Source of the DNA: Parasedimentitalea huanghaiensis
GTDB taxonomy: Bacteria > Pseudomonadota > Alphaproteobacteria > Rhodobacterales > Rhodobacteraceae
Reading direction: 5' to 3'
Assembly (NCBI RefSeq): GCF_009753675.1
Contig: NZ_WQLV01000002.1
Location: 1 to 64,000, forward strand
Length of the DNA: 64,000 bases
This document shows, piece by piece, positions 36,366 to 46,611 of this stretch; positions within the stretch are counted from its first letter, which is position 1, and each line of letters starts with the position of its first letter. Position numbers and translations under genes: made by a program. Under the pieces are notes generated by a model. It was not told the origin of the DNA. It made no database searches and worked only from the letters and a program-made list of their open reading frames with translations.

Positions 36366-37021
36366 CCACTCCAAATTCCCACGTCGTCATCGTCATTCAG
36401 GCGTGCGGCTGGAATGAGGCCCAATGTTGCAAAGCATGGACTAATTCATGGACAGATTGTGACAGTCTTAACAATTTACTAACCCCCCAGGTTATTGTTT
36501 CCCAACATGCCAGTAAAACATGGGAATTACACAGGGTTTCGGTAACATTCGTTAACTTTTTTTCTAAATTACTAATAAAACATGAGTTTATTTCTTAAGC
36601 CACCACCCCCGATTGTTAGGGTTTGGCACGGTCTTGGTAACAATTTGGCGATTCGAATCCTCTGCTTCACCGTAAATTTGGGCAGCATCTCCCTTATTGA
36701 GCCAAGATTTGGTCCAAAATCGGAGTTCAAAAACCTTAACGAAGGCCCCAATCTGTTAATGAGGCACACGCGGCCTTTTAGGATGAGAACAAACACAACA
36801 GGGCTCAGCCCAAGATGTGCTCATTCATGAGGCCGCAAAATGTTGCATTAGCAGAGCTATAGATGGTGCAACCCTTCTGTTTTCAGGTCGAATTGGGAAT
36901 TTCCCTGTTCAAGCCCAAACCCCGCACCATTTTGTTTCTCCGACAGTCGCGGCCTGGGCACAATTTCAAACAATGGAAAACCGGTCCGTTTTCGGCTATG
37001 CTCTTGGTCTGGGAGATGCGC
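36366..37021. other. Intergenic region between protease and cyclase genes
   Basis: Divergent promoter region without a supported gene. Positions 36460-36600 are AT-rich. A GATTCGAATCC string near 36651 recalls a tRNA T-loop, but no cloverleaf forms around it. The longest frames here (36582-36830, 36572-36796) have no family resemblance. Confidence 0.5.
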
Positions 37022-38809
37022 ATGACACAACGACTTGCCGCCGTTCTTGCTGCCGATATGGTTGGTTATAGCCGCCTTATGCAGGCCGATGAAGCGGGTA
37101 CCATTGCCCGACTGCGCACCCATAGGCTGGAACTGGTCGACCCAACCATCCTCGAAAACCGTGGTCACATCATCAAAACTACCGGGGACGGTATGCTGGT
37201 TGAGTTCTCCAGTGTCGTTGATGCGGTGCAATGTGCCGTCAAAATTCAAACCATCATGAAGCGTCGAAATCGGGATGTGGCGCAGGACCAACGCATTGAA
37301 TTTCGTATCGGTATCAATCTGGGTGATATTGTTTTCGAAGAGGGTGATATTTTTGGCGACGGCGTAAACATTGCCGCCCGCCTGGAACAACTGGCCGGGA
37401 CAGGTCAGGTCTGTGTATCTGGCGCAGTGCACGATCAAGTGTCGGGCCGACTTGGGGTTTTCTTTCAAGATCTTGGTGAGCAACACCTGAAAAACATGAA
37501 GCGTCCGGTCCAAGCTTATCAGGTCAAACTCGACATCCAGCAAGCTAGTGACCCTCTCCATGAGGAGCCACAGCCAATCGCCACCAGTAGTGCTATCAAA
37601 CCAACAATTGCGGTGTTGCCCTTTGACAATCTAAGCGGAGATCCTGAACAAGAGTTCTTTGTTGATGGTTTGACCGAAGATATCCTGACTGAACTGAGCC
37701 GCCGACATGAACTGTTTGTAATCTCTCGCAATTCGACCTTTGTCTACAAAGGTCAGGCAGTGAACCTGCGCGATGTGGGCGAGAAGCTGGGCGCGCAGTA
37801 TTTGGTTGAGGGCAGTGTTCGCAAGTCTGGCCAGCGGCTACGGGTGACAGTGCAGTTGATAGACACTGCAAATGACGCCCATATCTGGGCCGAGAAATAC
37901 GACCGGACCCTTGATGACATTTTTGCCATTCAGGACGAAATCACCGCAGCCATTGTGGCAACACTCCCAGGTCGGATCGAAGCCTTGCAGCAGGATCAGG
38001 CCGCGCGCAAAAAACCAGGGAGCCTCGCGGCCTATGAGTGCATGTTGATGGCCAAAGTCCTGCACCACCGCAGCTGTCAGGAGGACAACGCCAAGGCACT
38101 TGATCTGGTCAACCGCGCCATTGCACTGGATCCAGAATATGCCCATGCCCATGTCTGGCGCGCCTGCATTCTGGCACAAGGCTGGGGCTATGGATGGTGC
38201 GAGGACAAAGACGCGACCTTTGCCTTGGTGCAAGAGTCCAGTCAACGCGCAGCCCAATTCGACGACAACGATGCAGACATTCACCGCGTACTGGCGGCAA
38301 TCGACATCATGCATCACAAGTTCACCCGGTCCCTGTACCATCAAGAGCGGGCATTGGAGCTGAATCCAAATTATGATCTGGTGGTCGTGCAGATGGGTGA
38401 GCTGTATACTTGGACCGGAAGCGCCGCCAAAGGGGTGGAATGGATCACCAAAGCCATGCGCTTAAATCCACATCATCCCCTACGGTTCTGGAGCCATCTG
38501 GGCAAAGCGCATTTCACTAACAAAGACTATCGCGCGGCGCTTGCCGCTTTTGACCATCTACCCACCCTGGATGCCGCACAGCATGCTTTTGTGGCTGCCT
38601 GCCATGGTTGGTTAAGCGATCCGCAATCAGCAGCAACACAACTTGAGCAGTTGCTAGAGCTAGATCCAAACTTCGGCATGGAAGAGCTGCAGGCCACCCT
38701 GCATTACCAAGATGAGGCCGACCTAGAGCACATATGTACGGGCTTGCAAAAGGCAGGTTGGAAGGAATGCACTACGAGCCAAAACAGTGATCAGCTCCAG
38801 CCCACATGA
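37022..38809 (+). CDS. Class III nucleotide cyclase fused to TolB-like and TPR modules
   Basis: 595 residues, start ATG 37022 with GGGAG six bases upstream. Residues 1-170 are a class III catalytic domain, with the metal-binding Asp in AADMVGYSR and in TTGDGML, and the transition-state Asn/Arg in NIAARLE. A TolB/FlgO-like domain at about 195-330 runs from TIAVLPFDNLSGDPEQEFFVDG to HIWAEKYDRTLDDIFAIQDEI. TPR-like repeats follow (ALDPEYAHAHVWRA, ALELNPNYDLVVVQMGEL). Cytoplasmic; makes cAMP or cGMP, more likely cAMP. This architecture is multiplied in rhizobia and roseobacters, with unknown inputs. Confidence 0.88.
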   Translation: MTQRLAAVLAADMVGYSRLMQADEAGTIARLRTHRLELVDPTILENRGHIIKTTGDGMLVEFSSVVDAVQCAVKIQTIMKRRNRDVAQDQRIEFRIGINLGDIVFEEGDIFGDGVNIAARLEQLAGTGQVCVSGAVHDQVSGRLGVFFQDLGEQHLKNMKRPVQAYQVKLDIQQASDPLHEEPQPIATSSAIKPTIAVLPFDNLSGDPEQEFFVDGLTEDILTELSRRHELFVISRNSTFVYKGQAVNLRDVGEKLGAQYLVEGSVRKSGQRLRVTVQLIDTANDAHIWAEKYDRTLDDIFAIQDEITAAIVATLPGRIEALQQDQAARKKPGSLAAYECMLMAKVLHHRSCQEDNAKALDLVNRAIALDPEYAHAHVWRACILAQGWGYGWCEDKDATFALVQESSQRAAQFDDNDADIHRVLAAIDIMHHKFTRSLYHQERALELNPNYDLVVVQMGELYTWTGSAAKGVEWITKAMRLNPHHPLRFWSHLGKAHFTNKDYRAALAAFDHLPTLDAAQHAFVAACHGWLSDPQSAATQLEQLLELDPNFGMEELQATLHYQDEADLEHICTGLQKAGWKECTTSQNSDQLQPT

Positions 38810-38833
38810 CCCGGCCCGCGCGGCAAAGATCGG

Positions 38834-38850
38834 AATTTATACGATAAATT
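38834..38850. promoter_or_regulatory. 17-bp palindrome upstream of the oxidase operon
   Basis: AATTTAT-ACG-ATAAATT, a perfect inverted repeat about 115 bases before the subunit II start. It may be an operator of the oxidase operon or the end of the cyclase transcript. It does not match the FNR or NnrR consensus TTGAT-N4-ATCAA. Confidence 0.4.
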
Positions 38851-38963
38851 AATTGGGCAAAACTGGATTTCGCATCCTCCCCTCCTATCCTTATCTCCAA
38901 TTGTCGATTGCCTAGGCGTTTCAATCGCCACCAGTCGACGCGGACAGGCGGGATATTTCCGAT

Positions 38964-39803
38964 ATGGTCATTGCGATTGTTCTGGTTCTTATAGTTGTGG
39001 GTTCGGTAGCCTTTCACATGCTCAGCCCGTGGTGGTGGACCCCCATTGCATCAAATTGGGGCTATATCGATACCACTCTGGTCGTCACCTTTTGGATCAC
39101 CGGCATCGTCTTTGTAATGGTAGTGCTGTTTTTGGCCTACTGTGTCTTTGCCTTTCGCCATCGCGAAGGTCACAAGGCAATATTCGATCCCGAGAACAAG
39201 CGGCTAGAAGTCTGGCTGACCGTCATCACCGCCATCGGTGTCGCAGCCCTGTTGGTGCCAGGACTATTCGTGTGGAAGCAATTTGTCACCGTACCGGACA
39301 ACGCCACCGAGGTTGAGGTCGTAGCCCAACAATGGAGCTGGAACTATCGGCTTCCCGGAGAGGATGGCCGACTTGGCACCTCGGCGGTGGAACATATCAG
39401 TGACGAAAACCCGCTGGGCATCAATCCCTTTGATCGCTTTGGCAAGGATGACGTGATCATCGAAGGCGGAGAACTGTATCTGCCCAAGGGACAGCCGGTG
39501 AAGATGCTGCTGCGGTCGATTGACGTGCTTCACAATTACTACGTGCCCGAGTTCCGCGCCAAAATGGACATGGTTCCCGGCATGGTCACCTTTTATTGGT
39601 TCACACCCACCCGGATCGGAGAGTTCGAGGTCTTATGTGCCGAGTTCTGCGGCACCGCTCATGGGTTTATGCGTGGCGACGTCTATGTGGTGAGCCCCGA
39701 GGACTATCAGGAGTGGCTAACGGAACAGGACACCTTCGCTGATTATGCTGCAGCCACAGAACCCGAACAGGACACCCAAATTGCACAGAACAGCCAGCCC
39801 TAA
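38964..39803 (+). CDS. Cytochrome c oxidase subunit II
   Basis: CuA subunit of 279 residues that accepts electrons from cytochrome c on the periplasmic side. There are three hydrophobic segments at the N-terminus (about 1-22, 38-64, 84-104). The cupredoxin domain holds all CuA ligands: His in IDVLHNYYVP, then CAEFCGTAHGFM with two Cys, the backbone Glu, His and Met. WSWNYRLPGEDG is the aromatic electron-entry patch. The C-terminus is acidic and probably extends into the periplasm. First gene of the oxidase operon. Confidence 0.93.
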   Translation: MVIAIVLVLIVVGSVAFHMLSPWWWTPIASNWGYIDTTLVVTFWITGIVFVMVVLFLAYCVFAFRHREGHKAIFDPENKRLEVWLTVITAIGVAALLVPGLFVWKQFVTVPDNATEVEVVAQQWSWNYRLPGEDGRLGTSAVEHISDENPLGINPFDRFGKDDVIIEGGELYLPKGQPVKMLLRSIDVLHNYYVPEFRAKMDMVPGMVTFYWFTPTRIGEFEVLCAEFCGTAHGFMRGDVYVVSPEDYQEWLTEQDTFADYAAATEPEQDTQIAQNSQP

Positions 39804-39869
39804 AGTCGCGGGGCAGATAAGGACATAGAACCATCACCGCCGCAGGTGAGGACACACAGGAGGAACAGA

Positions 39870-41645
39870 ATGGCCGACCTGCCCCATGACACGGACCCTC
39901 AACTGCCGCCGGCCGAGGTTGCGGATGTTATGCCGCCCCACGCGCACAGTTGGTGGAGCCACTATGTCTTCTCGCAGGATGCCAAATACATCGCCATCCA
40001 ATATTCCGGCACTGCAATCGCCATTGGGCTGGTTGGGCTGGTGTTAAGCTGGCTGATGCGATTGCAACTTGGGTTTCCCGGCATTTTCGACTTCATCACC
40101 CCGGATGCCTATTACCAGTTCATCACCATGCACGGCATGATCATGGTGGTATACCTGCTAACTGCGGTGTTTCTGGGCGGGTTTGGCAATTACCTGATCC
40201 CATTGATGGTAGGCGCCCGCGACATGGTGTTTCCCTTCGTCAATATGCTGAGCTTCTGGATCTATCTGCTGGCGGTGCTGGTGCTGGTCGCCAGCTTCTT
40301 TGCCCCAGGTGGTCCAACCGGCGCAGGCTGGACACTGTACCCGCCACAAGCGATCCTGTCCGGCACGCCGGGCGGCGCGCAGTCCGGGATTATCCTGATG
40401 CTGGTGTCGCTGATCCTGTTCATCATCGGTTTTACCATGGGCGGGTTGAACTATGTGGTCACGGTGCTGCAGGCCCGCACCCGTGGCATGACCATGATGC
40501 GGTTGCCGCTGACCGTCTGGGGTATTTTCACCGCAACGGTGATGGCCTTGCTGGCCTTTCCCGCCCTACTGGTCGCTGCCATCATGATGTTGTTTGACCG
40601 ACTGCTGGGCACCTCGTTCTTTATGCCCGCCCTGGTCGAGCTGGGTGAGACGCTGAGCTACGGCGGCGGCAGTCCCATCGCATTCCAGCACTTGTTCTGG
40701 TTTTTTGGCCACCCCGAGGTTTATATCGTTGCCCTGCCCGCCTTTGGCATTGTGTCGGATCTGCTTGCGGTGCATGCGCGTAAAAATGTCTTTGGCTACC
40801 GCATGATGGTCTGGGCCATCGTCGGTATTGGCGCGCTCAGCTTTATCGTTTGGGCACACCATATGTATGTCAGCGGCATGCACCCCTATTTTGGGTTCTT
40901 CTTTGCCACCACCACGCTGATCATTGCGGTACCAACGGCGATCAAAGTCTATAACTGGGTGCTGACCCTGTGGAAGGGCGACATCCACCTGACCCTACCC
41001 ATGCTCTTTGCGCTGGGGTTCATTGTCACCTTTGTCAACGGCGGGCTGACGGGTCTGTTCCTGGGCAATGTGGTTGTAGATGTGCCGCTGTCGGACACCA
41101 TGTTTGTGGTGGCGCATTTCCATATGGTGATGGGGGTCGCGCCGATCATGGTGATCCTGGGCGCGATCTATCATTGGTACCCGTTGATGACCGGTCGGAT
41201 GTTGAACCAGGCCATGGGGCATTTCCATTTCTGGATCACCTTTATTGGGGCCTATGCCATCTTCTTCCCGATGCACTACGTTGGGCTGGTTGGTGTGCCG
41301 CGGCGGTATTACGAGATTGGCGAGCCTGCCTTTATGACCACACCAGTTGAAGGCCTGAACGCCTTTATCACTGTGGCGGCACTGACGGTTGGCGCAGCGC
41401 AGATGGTGTTCCTGTTCAACCTGTACTGGAGCAGCCGCCATGGTCGCGTGGCAGGGTCCAATCCCTGGAAAGCAACGACACTGGAATGGCTAACCCCTGT
41501 GGTGCCGCCAGAACATGGCAACTGGGGCGACGATCTGCCGCTGGTCTATCGCTGGGCTTATGATTATAGCCTGCCCGGCGCGCCCGAGGATTACATCGTT
41601 CAGACCGATCCCGGACCTAAAACCCCGGCGGCGGGGCCGCTATGA
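39870..41645 (+). CDS. Cytochrome c oxidase subunit I
   Basis: Catalytic heme-copper subunit of 591 residues, start ATG 39870 with AGGAGG. Heme and copper ligands are present: HGMIMV (low-spin heme His), GHPEVYIVALP (CuB His plus the D-channel Glu), HH in WAHHMYVSGMHPYFG, and HFHMVMG. The D-channel entry NYLIPLMVGARDMVFP has Asn and Asp, and the K-channel Lys lies in TLIIAVPTAIKVYNW, so it is an A-type proton-pumping oxidase. A stop-start overlap joins it to the next gene (ATGA). Confidence 0.96.
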   Translation: MADLPHDTDPQLPPAEVADVMPPHAHSWWSHYVFSQDAKYIAIQYSGTAIAIGLVGLVLSWLMRLQLGFPGIFDFITPDAYYQFITMHGMIMVVYLLTAVFLGGFGNYLIPLMVGARDMVFPFVNMLSFWIYLLAVLVLVASFFAPGGPTGAGWTLYPPQAILSGTPGGAQSGIILMLVSLILFIIGFTMGGLNYVVTVLQARTRGMTMMRLPLTVWGIFTATVMALLAFPALLVAAIMMLFDRLLGTSFFMPALVELGETLSYGGGSPIAFQHLFWFFGHPEVYIVALPAFGIVSDLLAVHARKNVFGYRMMVWAIVGIGALSFIVWAHHMYVSGMHPYFGFFFATTTLIIAVPTAIKVYNWVLTLWKGDIHLTLPMLFALGFIVTFVNGGLTGLFLGNVVVDVPLSDTMFVVAHFHMVMGVAPIMVILGAIYHWYPLMTGRMLNQAMGHFHFWITFIGAYAIFFPMHYVGLVGVPRRYYEIGEPAFMTTPVEGLNAFITVAALTVGAAQMVFLFNLYWSSRHGRVAGSNPWKATTLEWLTPVVPPEHGNWGDDLPLVYRWAYDYSLPGAPEDYIVQTDPGPKTPAAGPL

Positions 41646-42328
41646 CGGTCATCCTGACCTTTTTGGCGACGATTGCCGGGATTGCCGGGTGGTGGCTGTC
41701 ACGACAGGGATTGATGTCAAAACCCTGGCTGGAATCCGTTGGTCCAGTGCCACAAACCGATCCATCGCATCCGCCGCCGTATCGGCTGGGGACTGCGGTG
41801 TTACTGGCGGTGATCGGCGGATTGTTTGCCATGCTTGGCAGCGCCTTTGTCATGCAGATCGACGAGACTCCCTGGCAATTGGCCCCGCTGCCCGATCTGA
41901 TTTGGCTCAACACCGGCCTGCTGGTGCTGAGCAGCTTGGCCCTGCATTTTGCATCCCGCGACGAGGGCCAAGGCAGACAGATCTGGTTGGTCGTTGGCAG
42001 TGTGACAGCAGTCGGGTTCCTACTGGGGCAGCTACAGATTTGGACCACGCTGACCCAGAACGGCTATGAATTGTCCGGCGCGCCCGCTGCCAGTTTTTTC
42101 TATCTGATCACTGGGTTACACGGACTGCATATACTGGGCGGGCTGGTTGCCTTGGCCTGGGTCTGGCTAAGGCTGTCCCCAACCGACGAGCGCACGGACG
42201 GCGAAGCCCCCATCGGCTTATGCGCCTTGTACTGGCATGGGTTGCTGGTGATCTGGCTGCTGCTTTTGGCCCTGTTGTTGGGGCTTGGAAATGAATTTCT
42301 GGCGCTGTGCCGCAGCGTTTTGACCTGA
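41642..42328 (+). CDS. Subunit III-like membrane protein of the oxidase operon
   Basis: 228 residues and about six hydrophobic helices. The second half has the subunit III pattern FFYLITGLHGLHILGGLVAL followed by LYWHGLLVIWLLLLALLL, so I read it as a divergent cytochrome oxidase subunit III. The first half is unlike standard subunit III and begins with a helix, then PHPPPYRLGTAV-like loop sequence. It overlaps the subunit I stop by four bases. A full subunit III gene follows, so this may be an accessory subunit. Confidence 0.7.
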   Translation: MTVILTFLATIAGIAGWWLSRQGLMSKPWLESVGPVPQTDPSHPPPYRLGTAVLLAVIGGLFAMLGSAFVMQIDETPWQLAPLPDLIWLNTGLLVLSSLALHFASRDEGQGRQIWLVVGSVTAVGFLLGQLQIWTTLTQNGYELSGAPAASFFYLITGLHGLHILGGLVALAWVWLRLSPTDERTDGEAPIGLCALYWHGLLVIWLLLLALLLGLGNEFLALCRSVLT

Positions 42329-42341
42329 GGAGGAGATCCTG

Positions 42342-43058
42342 ATGCAGGAGGCACCCCTGAAACCACCCTCAAACCCGCCAACACCGGGACTGCAGGGGTT
42401 TGTTGAGGACTGGAGCTCGGATCAGCGGGCGTTCAAAAAAGTGTCCTGGGGCAAAGCGATGATGTGGATTTTTCTGCTGAGCGATACCTTTGTTTTTGGC
42501 TGTTTTCTGGTCGCCTATATGATTGCACGCAGTTCAACCGTGACAGAATGGCCCAACGCCAGCGAGGTCTTTGCCCTGCATATCGGAGGGGTGGAACTGC
42601 CCTTGATCCTGATTGCTATCATGACCTTTGTGCTGATCACATCGTCAGGCACCATGGCGATGGCAGTGAACTGCGCCTACAGTCGCGCGCGTAAACCCAC
42701 CGCATTGCTGATGGTTCTGACCGCCGCACTGGGGGCGGGTTTTGTTGGCATGCAGGTGTTTGAGTGGTCAAAACTGATCCATGAAGGCGTGCGGCCCTGG
42801 GGTAATCCCTTTGGTGCAGAACAGTTTGGCGCCAGCTTTTTCATGATCACCGGCTTTCACGGCACCCACGTTTCGATTGGGGTGATCTTCTTGCTGATTG
42901 TAGCACGCAAAGTCTGGAAAGGTGAATTTGACCGTGATGAGCGCACCTGGATGTGCAGCGGCAAGGGCGACTACGAAGCGGTCGAGATCATGGGCCTGTA
43001 CTGGCACTTTGTTGATCTGGTCTGGGTGTTCATCTTTGCATTTTTCTATCTGTGGTAG
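42342..43058 (+). CDS. Cytochrome c oxidase subunit III
   Basis: 238 residues, about six to seven helices. It has KAMMWIFLLSDTFVFGCFL near the N-terminus, FFMITGFHGTHVSIGVIFLL and YWHFVDLVWVFIFAFFYLW at the end, the standard subunit III signature with its conserved Glu (EAVEIMGLYWHF). AGGAGG precedes the ATG. Subunit III stabilises proton uptake by subunit I. Confidence 0.92.
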   Translation: MQEAPLKPPSNPPTPGLQGFVEDWSSDQRAFKKVSWGKAMMWIFLLSDTFVFGCFLVAYMIARSSTVTEWPNASEVFALHIGGVELPLILIAIMTFVLITSSGTMAMAVNCAYSRARKPTALLMVLTAALGAGFVGMQVFEWSKLIHEGVRPWGNPFGAEQFGASFFMITGFHGTHVSIGVIFLLIVARKVWKGEFDRDERTWMCSGKGDYEAVEIMGLYWHFVDLVWVFIFAFFYLW

Positions 43059-43067
43059 GGGGTCGAC

Positions 43068-43397
43068 ATGTCGCAATCCGAGGATCATGAAGAACATCAA
43101 CAACATCCGCTGAAGCTCTATTTCGCGTGTTGGATCTTGCTGTTTGTCCTGAGCGCGGGATCTTACTTTGTCGATTATGTGCAGCTGCAGGGGTTATTAC
43201 GCTGGAGCTTAATCCTGATCTTCATGATGCTAAAAGCCGGGCTGATCGTGGCCGTGTTCATGCACATGGCTTGGGAACGCTTGGCGCTGAGCTATGCCGT
43301 TGTGCTGCCACCGATCGCTATTTTGATGTTCATGGTGATCATGATGTTTGAATCCGACTACACGGCGCTGACCCGGATGGAGGAATTCAGCCCTTAG
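43068..43397 (+). CDS. Cytochrome c oxidase subunit IV-like protein
   Basis: 109 residues with three hydrophobic segments and a histidine/acidic N-terminus (SEDHEEHQQHPLK). LIFMMLKAGLIVAVFMHMAWE matches the bacterial COX4/caa3 subunit IV family. Last gene of the operon. Its final 11 bases overlap the end of the convergent DUF2189 gene. Confidence 0.85.
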   Translation: MSQSEDHEEHQQHPLKLYFACWILLFVLSAGSYFVDYVQLQGLLRWSLILIFMMLKAGLIVAVFMHMAWERLALSYAVVLPPIAILMFMVIMMFESDYTALTRMEEFSP

Positions 43398-44214
43398 GAT
43401 CTATGGCTACAGATCCGTCTATCCGAACCAAACGGCGGTATAGGTGCCAGGTCGTGTGCCCCAAAACAGGTAGGGCCACAATCAACCCTGCCAGTGCCGG
43501 CAGGCTACCCAGTATCAGGATCAGCGCAACGCAAACTCCCCAGCCAAGCACAGGCAACGGGTTCTTCAATGTAGCCAGAAGCGACACAGCAACCGCAGTT
43601 CTAAGGCTCACATGTTGATCCAGCAGCAGCGGGAATGCGACGACAGTTGTCCCCAACGCAGTAAGCGCAAAACAAAACCCAATCAAATGACCGAGGATCA
43701 GCAAACGCCAACCCCTGCCCGTCCCTATTACGTCGGCCAGCAATGCCAGTGGTCCAGAAGGGGCGCTGCTGCTTCCAAACAGCGATAGATACAACCATTC
43801 AGCTGTCAGCAACCAAGCAAAGAATAGCACCAGCAGCCATAGTGCCAGCATTCCAATGGTTGGAAACGCAGGCGAGCGCAGGGCGCTGAACCAATGTTGC
43901 CACTCGATTTCCAACCCCAACTCTCGGCGACGGCTGATTTCGTACAGGCCCAATGCTGCAACCGGCCCAAGCAAGGCAAACCCAGCCAACAGCGGATAGA
44001 TCAAATGCCATGCGTTTCCTTGTGATGCCCAGAGAAACAAAGCCAACCCAATCACCGGGTAGATCAACAGAGCAAAAAAGTAATGCGAGGGCTTCTCGAG
44101 GAAGTCCTGCAATCCACAGCTCAGCACCTCTGGGATGTCATGCAGCCCAATCCTGCACACAGAAATTATGGTACCTTTGCGGTGCATTGCGTCGGTGGGT
44201 TGAGAGAGTGTCAT
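43387..44214 (-). CDS. DUF2189 membrane protein
   Basis: 275 residues, about six hydrophobic segments. The family signature near the start is IGLHDIPEVLSCGLQDFLEKP, then SHYFFALLIYPVIG. Function unknown. DUF2189 proteins often sit near respiratory oxidase genes, as here. Start ATG 44214 has AGGAGG upstream. A longer reading to 44271 has no support. Confidence 0.88.
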   Translation of the reverse strand: MTLSQPTDAMHRKGTIISVCRIGLHDIPEVLSCGLQDFLEKPSHYFFALLIYPVIGLALFLWASQGNAWHLIYPLLAGFALLGPVAALGLYEISRRRELGLEIEWQHWFSALRSPAFPTIGMLALWLLVLFFAWLLTAEWLYLSLFGSSSAPSGPLALLADVIGTGRGWRLLILGHLIGFCFALTALGTTVVAFPLLLDQHVSLRTAVAVSLLATLKNPLPVLGWGVCVALILILGSLPALAGLIVALPVLGHTTWHLYRRLVRIDGSVAIDPKG

Positions 44215-44355
44215 CTGGCCTCCTGTCAGGTCGGGCAGAAACAACCCTCCTGACAAATTCAACTGGGCCACATGGGGACGGAGTCAAACAACAGGCCCGC
44301 AAATTGCGAGCCTGTTGGGTCATCTTATCTGTTGCTGTTTTCAGTTCACCTAAAG

Positions 44356-46611
44356 TCAGGCCCGGCGCAAGGAATGCTCTGGCTCTACAAATGGATCTGG
44401 TACAGCACCCTCGTCGCCCATCTCGAACCTGGTCACGATGCCCGACAAGTTCTGCGCCTCCCGCTGAAGCATCTGGCTCGAGGCAGAGGCCTCTTCAGCC
44501 ATAGCAGTGTTTTGCTGTGTCACAGCATCCAACTGCTGCATCGCACCGTTGATGTTCTCTAGCCCCGTGGATTGCGACCGGACACCATCCGAAATTTCGG
44601 TAACCAGATCCGAAACGGAGGTCACCTGAGTGATGATGCTAGACAAAGCCTCTCCGGCACGACCAACCATCTCGACCCCATGCGAGACATGTTCCTCGCT
44701 GGCATTTGTCAGTTCCTTGATCTGACCCGCTGCCGTCGAAGCGCGCAACGCCAGTGCCCGTACTTCGGACGCCACCACCGCAAAACCACTGCCGGCACTC
44801 CCGGCCCGGGCCGCTTCTACACCCGCGTTCAGGGCCAACAGATTGGTCTGGAAAGCGATGTCATCGATCATACTGATGATTTTTGAAATCTCATTGGATG
44901 CGTCCTGAATTTTGTCCATCGCTTCAACCGCCGAAGTCACCACCACATTGCTCTTTTCGGCTTCTGCACGCGCACTTTGCATGGTCTCATCCACTCGTGT
45001 GGCACGATCGGCTGTAGCCTTGACCCCATCAGAAAGATCATGGATCGCATTTGCCGTTTCTTCCAATGTGACAGCTGCGCTTTCGGTGCGGTGCGCCATA
45101 TCCGTCGCAGCAGATCGCTGTTCCGCCGAATAGCTGTCAACGTTTTGAGAGGCGTTCACAACGCTCGACATCGACTCACGTAGGTTGACCAGACTGTGGT
45201 TAAAGTTTTCTCTCAGGGTTTCATAATTCGACACAAACGGGGTCTCGATATCGCAGGCCAGATTGCCGCGCTCCAACTCCGACAGGGCTCCACTCATCGT
45301 CTCAACAACATATGCAGTTTTTCTGGCGGCCGCGGCTTCGCGTTCTGATGCTATGTCGGCTTGTTTCAACCGGTCGCGAAAATCCGCCATACTGCGCGAC
45401 AGATCGCCAAGCTCATCGCCCCGTTCCCGTCCGGATATTTCGATTTCATAGTCCCCTTCGGCCAAAGCATTGGTAACGCCGCGAAGACCCTGGATCGGTT
45501 TTGTAACCCGGCTTGCGGCAACCCAAGATACGATTGTGGCAATGACAACTGCGGCGGCAATCATGCCGATGGCGACTAAGCGCATTTCTCGCACCACAGC
45601 AAAGGCGGCACTTCGATCTGTTTCCATTACCAGTGACCAAGAGTAGCCAGGAATGTCCAACGGCTTAACCAAGGCAATCGCTTCTTGCCCATTGGCTCCG
45701 GTCACACTCTCAAAAAGTGCCTCCTCCCGAGCGATGGCAGCTTGTATATGCGCAGCTTCAGGGAGGGGGTCTGATACATTAAACAGGCCTTCAGTAATCG
45801 AAGGACTACGCGCCAACCCATCTTCACTGATCAAAAAGATGTTTTGATGAACTTCGCTTTCTAGGTTCCCAGCCAGTGCATTAACAACTCGCTCACTGGA
45901 CAGCTGAACAGCCAAGACACCAACAACAACTTTCTTTTTGCTCAAGATTTGTATGGCTAAGAATGCCCCCGGTGCCCCACCAGTCACATCATACGCAGCG
46001 AAATCAGACGTGATGATATCCCCTGGTGCTGCCAGAAGGGTCGCTTGGAACACCTGACCCAGACCAGATTCTGCGTTTGGTCCAGTTGAGAAATCCTGCG
46101 CAAAGTCATCCCGTTTGTTCACCGTATACAACAGGCGGCCCTCGGTGTTCAGCAGGTAGATATCCTCATACCCGTTCAAACGTAGCGAGCGCAGAAAGGT
46201 TGGGTGATAGCTGTTGTGTGCCTGGCTATAATATTCCCCGTCACCCGGATCGACCAACTCGGCCCGTTGGTCCTCAGCGTTTGGATTGTTGGTGATATAC
46301 GTACGCGTCAAATACCCGACAGGCTCTTCTTCGATCATTTTGTAGACACGGTCAAAATTGCTGATGGCCCGGAACGTCGTCGGCTGATCCGCATTCATCA
46401 CCAAGTCGCGGCGCACCGCATCTATCAGTGTACTCAACGCCTGTTGGCCTGCATTGGTTGCCGTTTCATGAGACAAATACGCATTCTGCCGAATGTTCTG
46501 CTCGGCCATTCTGTAAACTAGGAATGATACAGTAACCAAAAAGGTTGCGGTCAAGGCAACCATGATCAACGGCAGCTTAAGTGTAAGCGACAACTTGGGG
46601 GCCTTGAGCAT
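44356..46611 (-). CDS. Methyl-accepting chemotaxis protein with periplasmic Cache-type sensor
   Basis: Transmembrane chemoreceptor, 751 residues. TM1 lies at about 12-34 and a large periplasmic region of Cache type at about 36-335 ([20 protein letters not shown] to [17 protein letters not shown]). TM2 is at about 340-365, then HAMP and the coiled-coil signalling domain. The hairpin tip reads [22 protein letters not shown] followed by [16 protein letters not shown], where the usual GE.GRGFAVV glutamate and arginine are both serine. There is no C-terminal CheR-docking pentapeptide. GGAGA is placed before the ATG. The ligand is unknown. Confidence 0.93.
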   Translation of the reverse strand: MLKAPKLSLTLKLPLIMVALTATFLVTVSFLVYRMAEQNIRQNAYLSHETATNAGQQALSTLIDAVRRDLVMNADQPTTFRAISNFDRVYKMIEEEPVGYLTRTYITNNPNAEDQRAELVDPGDGEYYSQAHNSYHPTFLRSLRLNGYEDIYLLNTEGRLLYTVNKRDDFAQDFSTGPNAESGLGQVFQATLLAAPGDIITSDFAAYDVTGGAPGAFLAIQILSKKKVVVGVLAVQLSSERVVNALAGNLESEVHQNIFLISEDGLARSPSITEGLFNVSDPLPEAAHIQAAIAREEALFESVTGANGQEAIALVKPLDIPGYSWSLVMETDRSAAFAVVREMRLVAIGMIAAAVVIATIVSWVAASRVTKPIQGLRGVTNALAEGDYEIEISGRERGDELGDLSRSMADFRDRLKQADIASEREAAAARKTAYVVETMSGALSELERGNLACDIETPFVSNYETLRENFNHSLVNLRESMSSVVNASQNVDSYSAEQRSAATDMAHRTESAAVTLEETANAIHDLSDGVKATADRATRVDETMQSARAEAEKSNVVVTSAVEAMDKIQDASNEISKIISMIDDIAFQTNLLALNAGVEAARAGSAGSGFAVVASEVRALALRASTAAGQIKELTNASEEHVSHGVEMVGRAGEALSSIITQVTSVSDLVTEISDGVRSQSTGLENINGAMQQLDAVTQQNTAMAEEASASSQMLQREAQNLSGIVTRFEMGDEGAVPDPFVEPEHSLRRA

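Noticed and set aside
36645-36670. Possible tRNA T-loop GATTCGAATCC
   Set aside because: No acceptor, D or anticodon stems can be formed on either strand around it.
36857-37561. 234-codon minus-strand frame opposite the cyclase
   Set aside because: Antisense to the conserved cyclase catalytic domain, with no recognisable motif.
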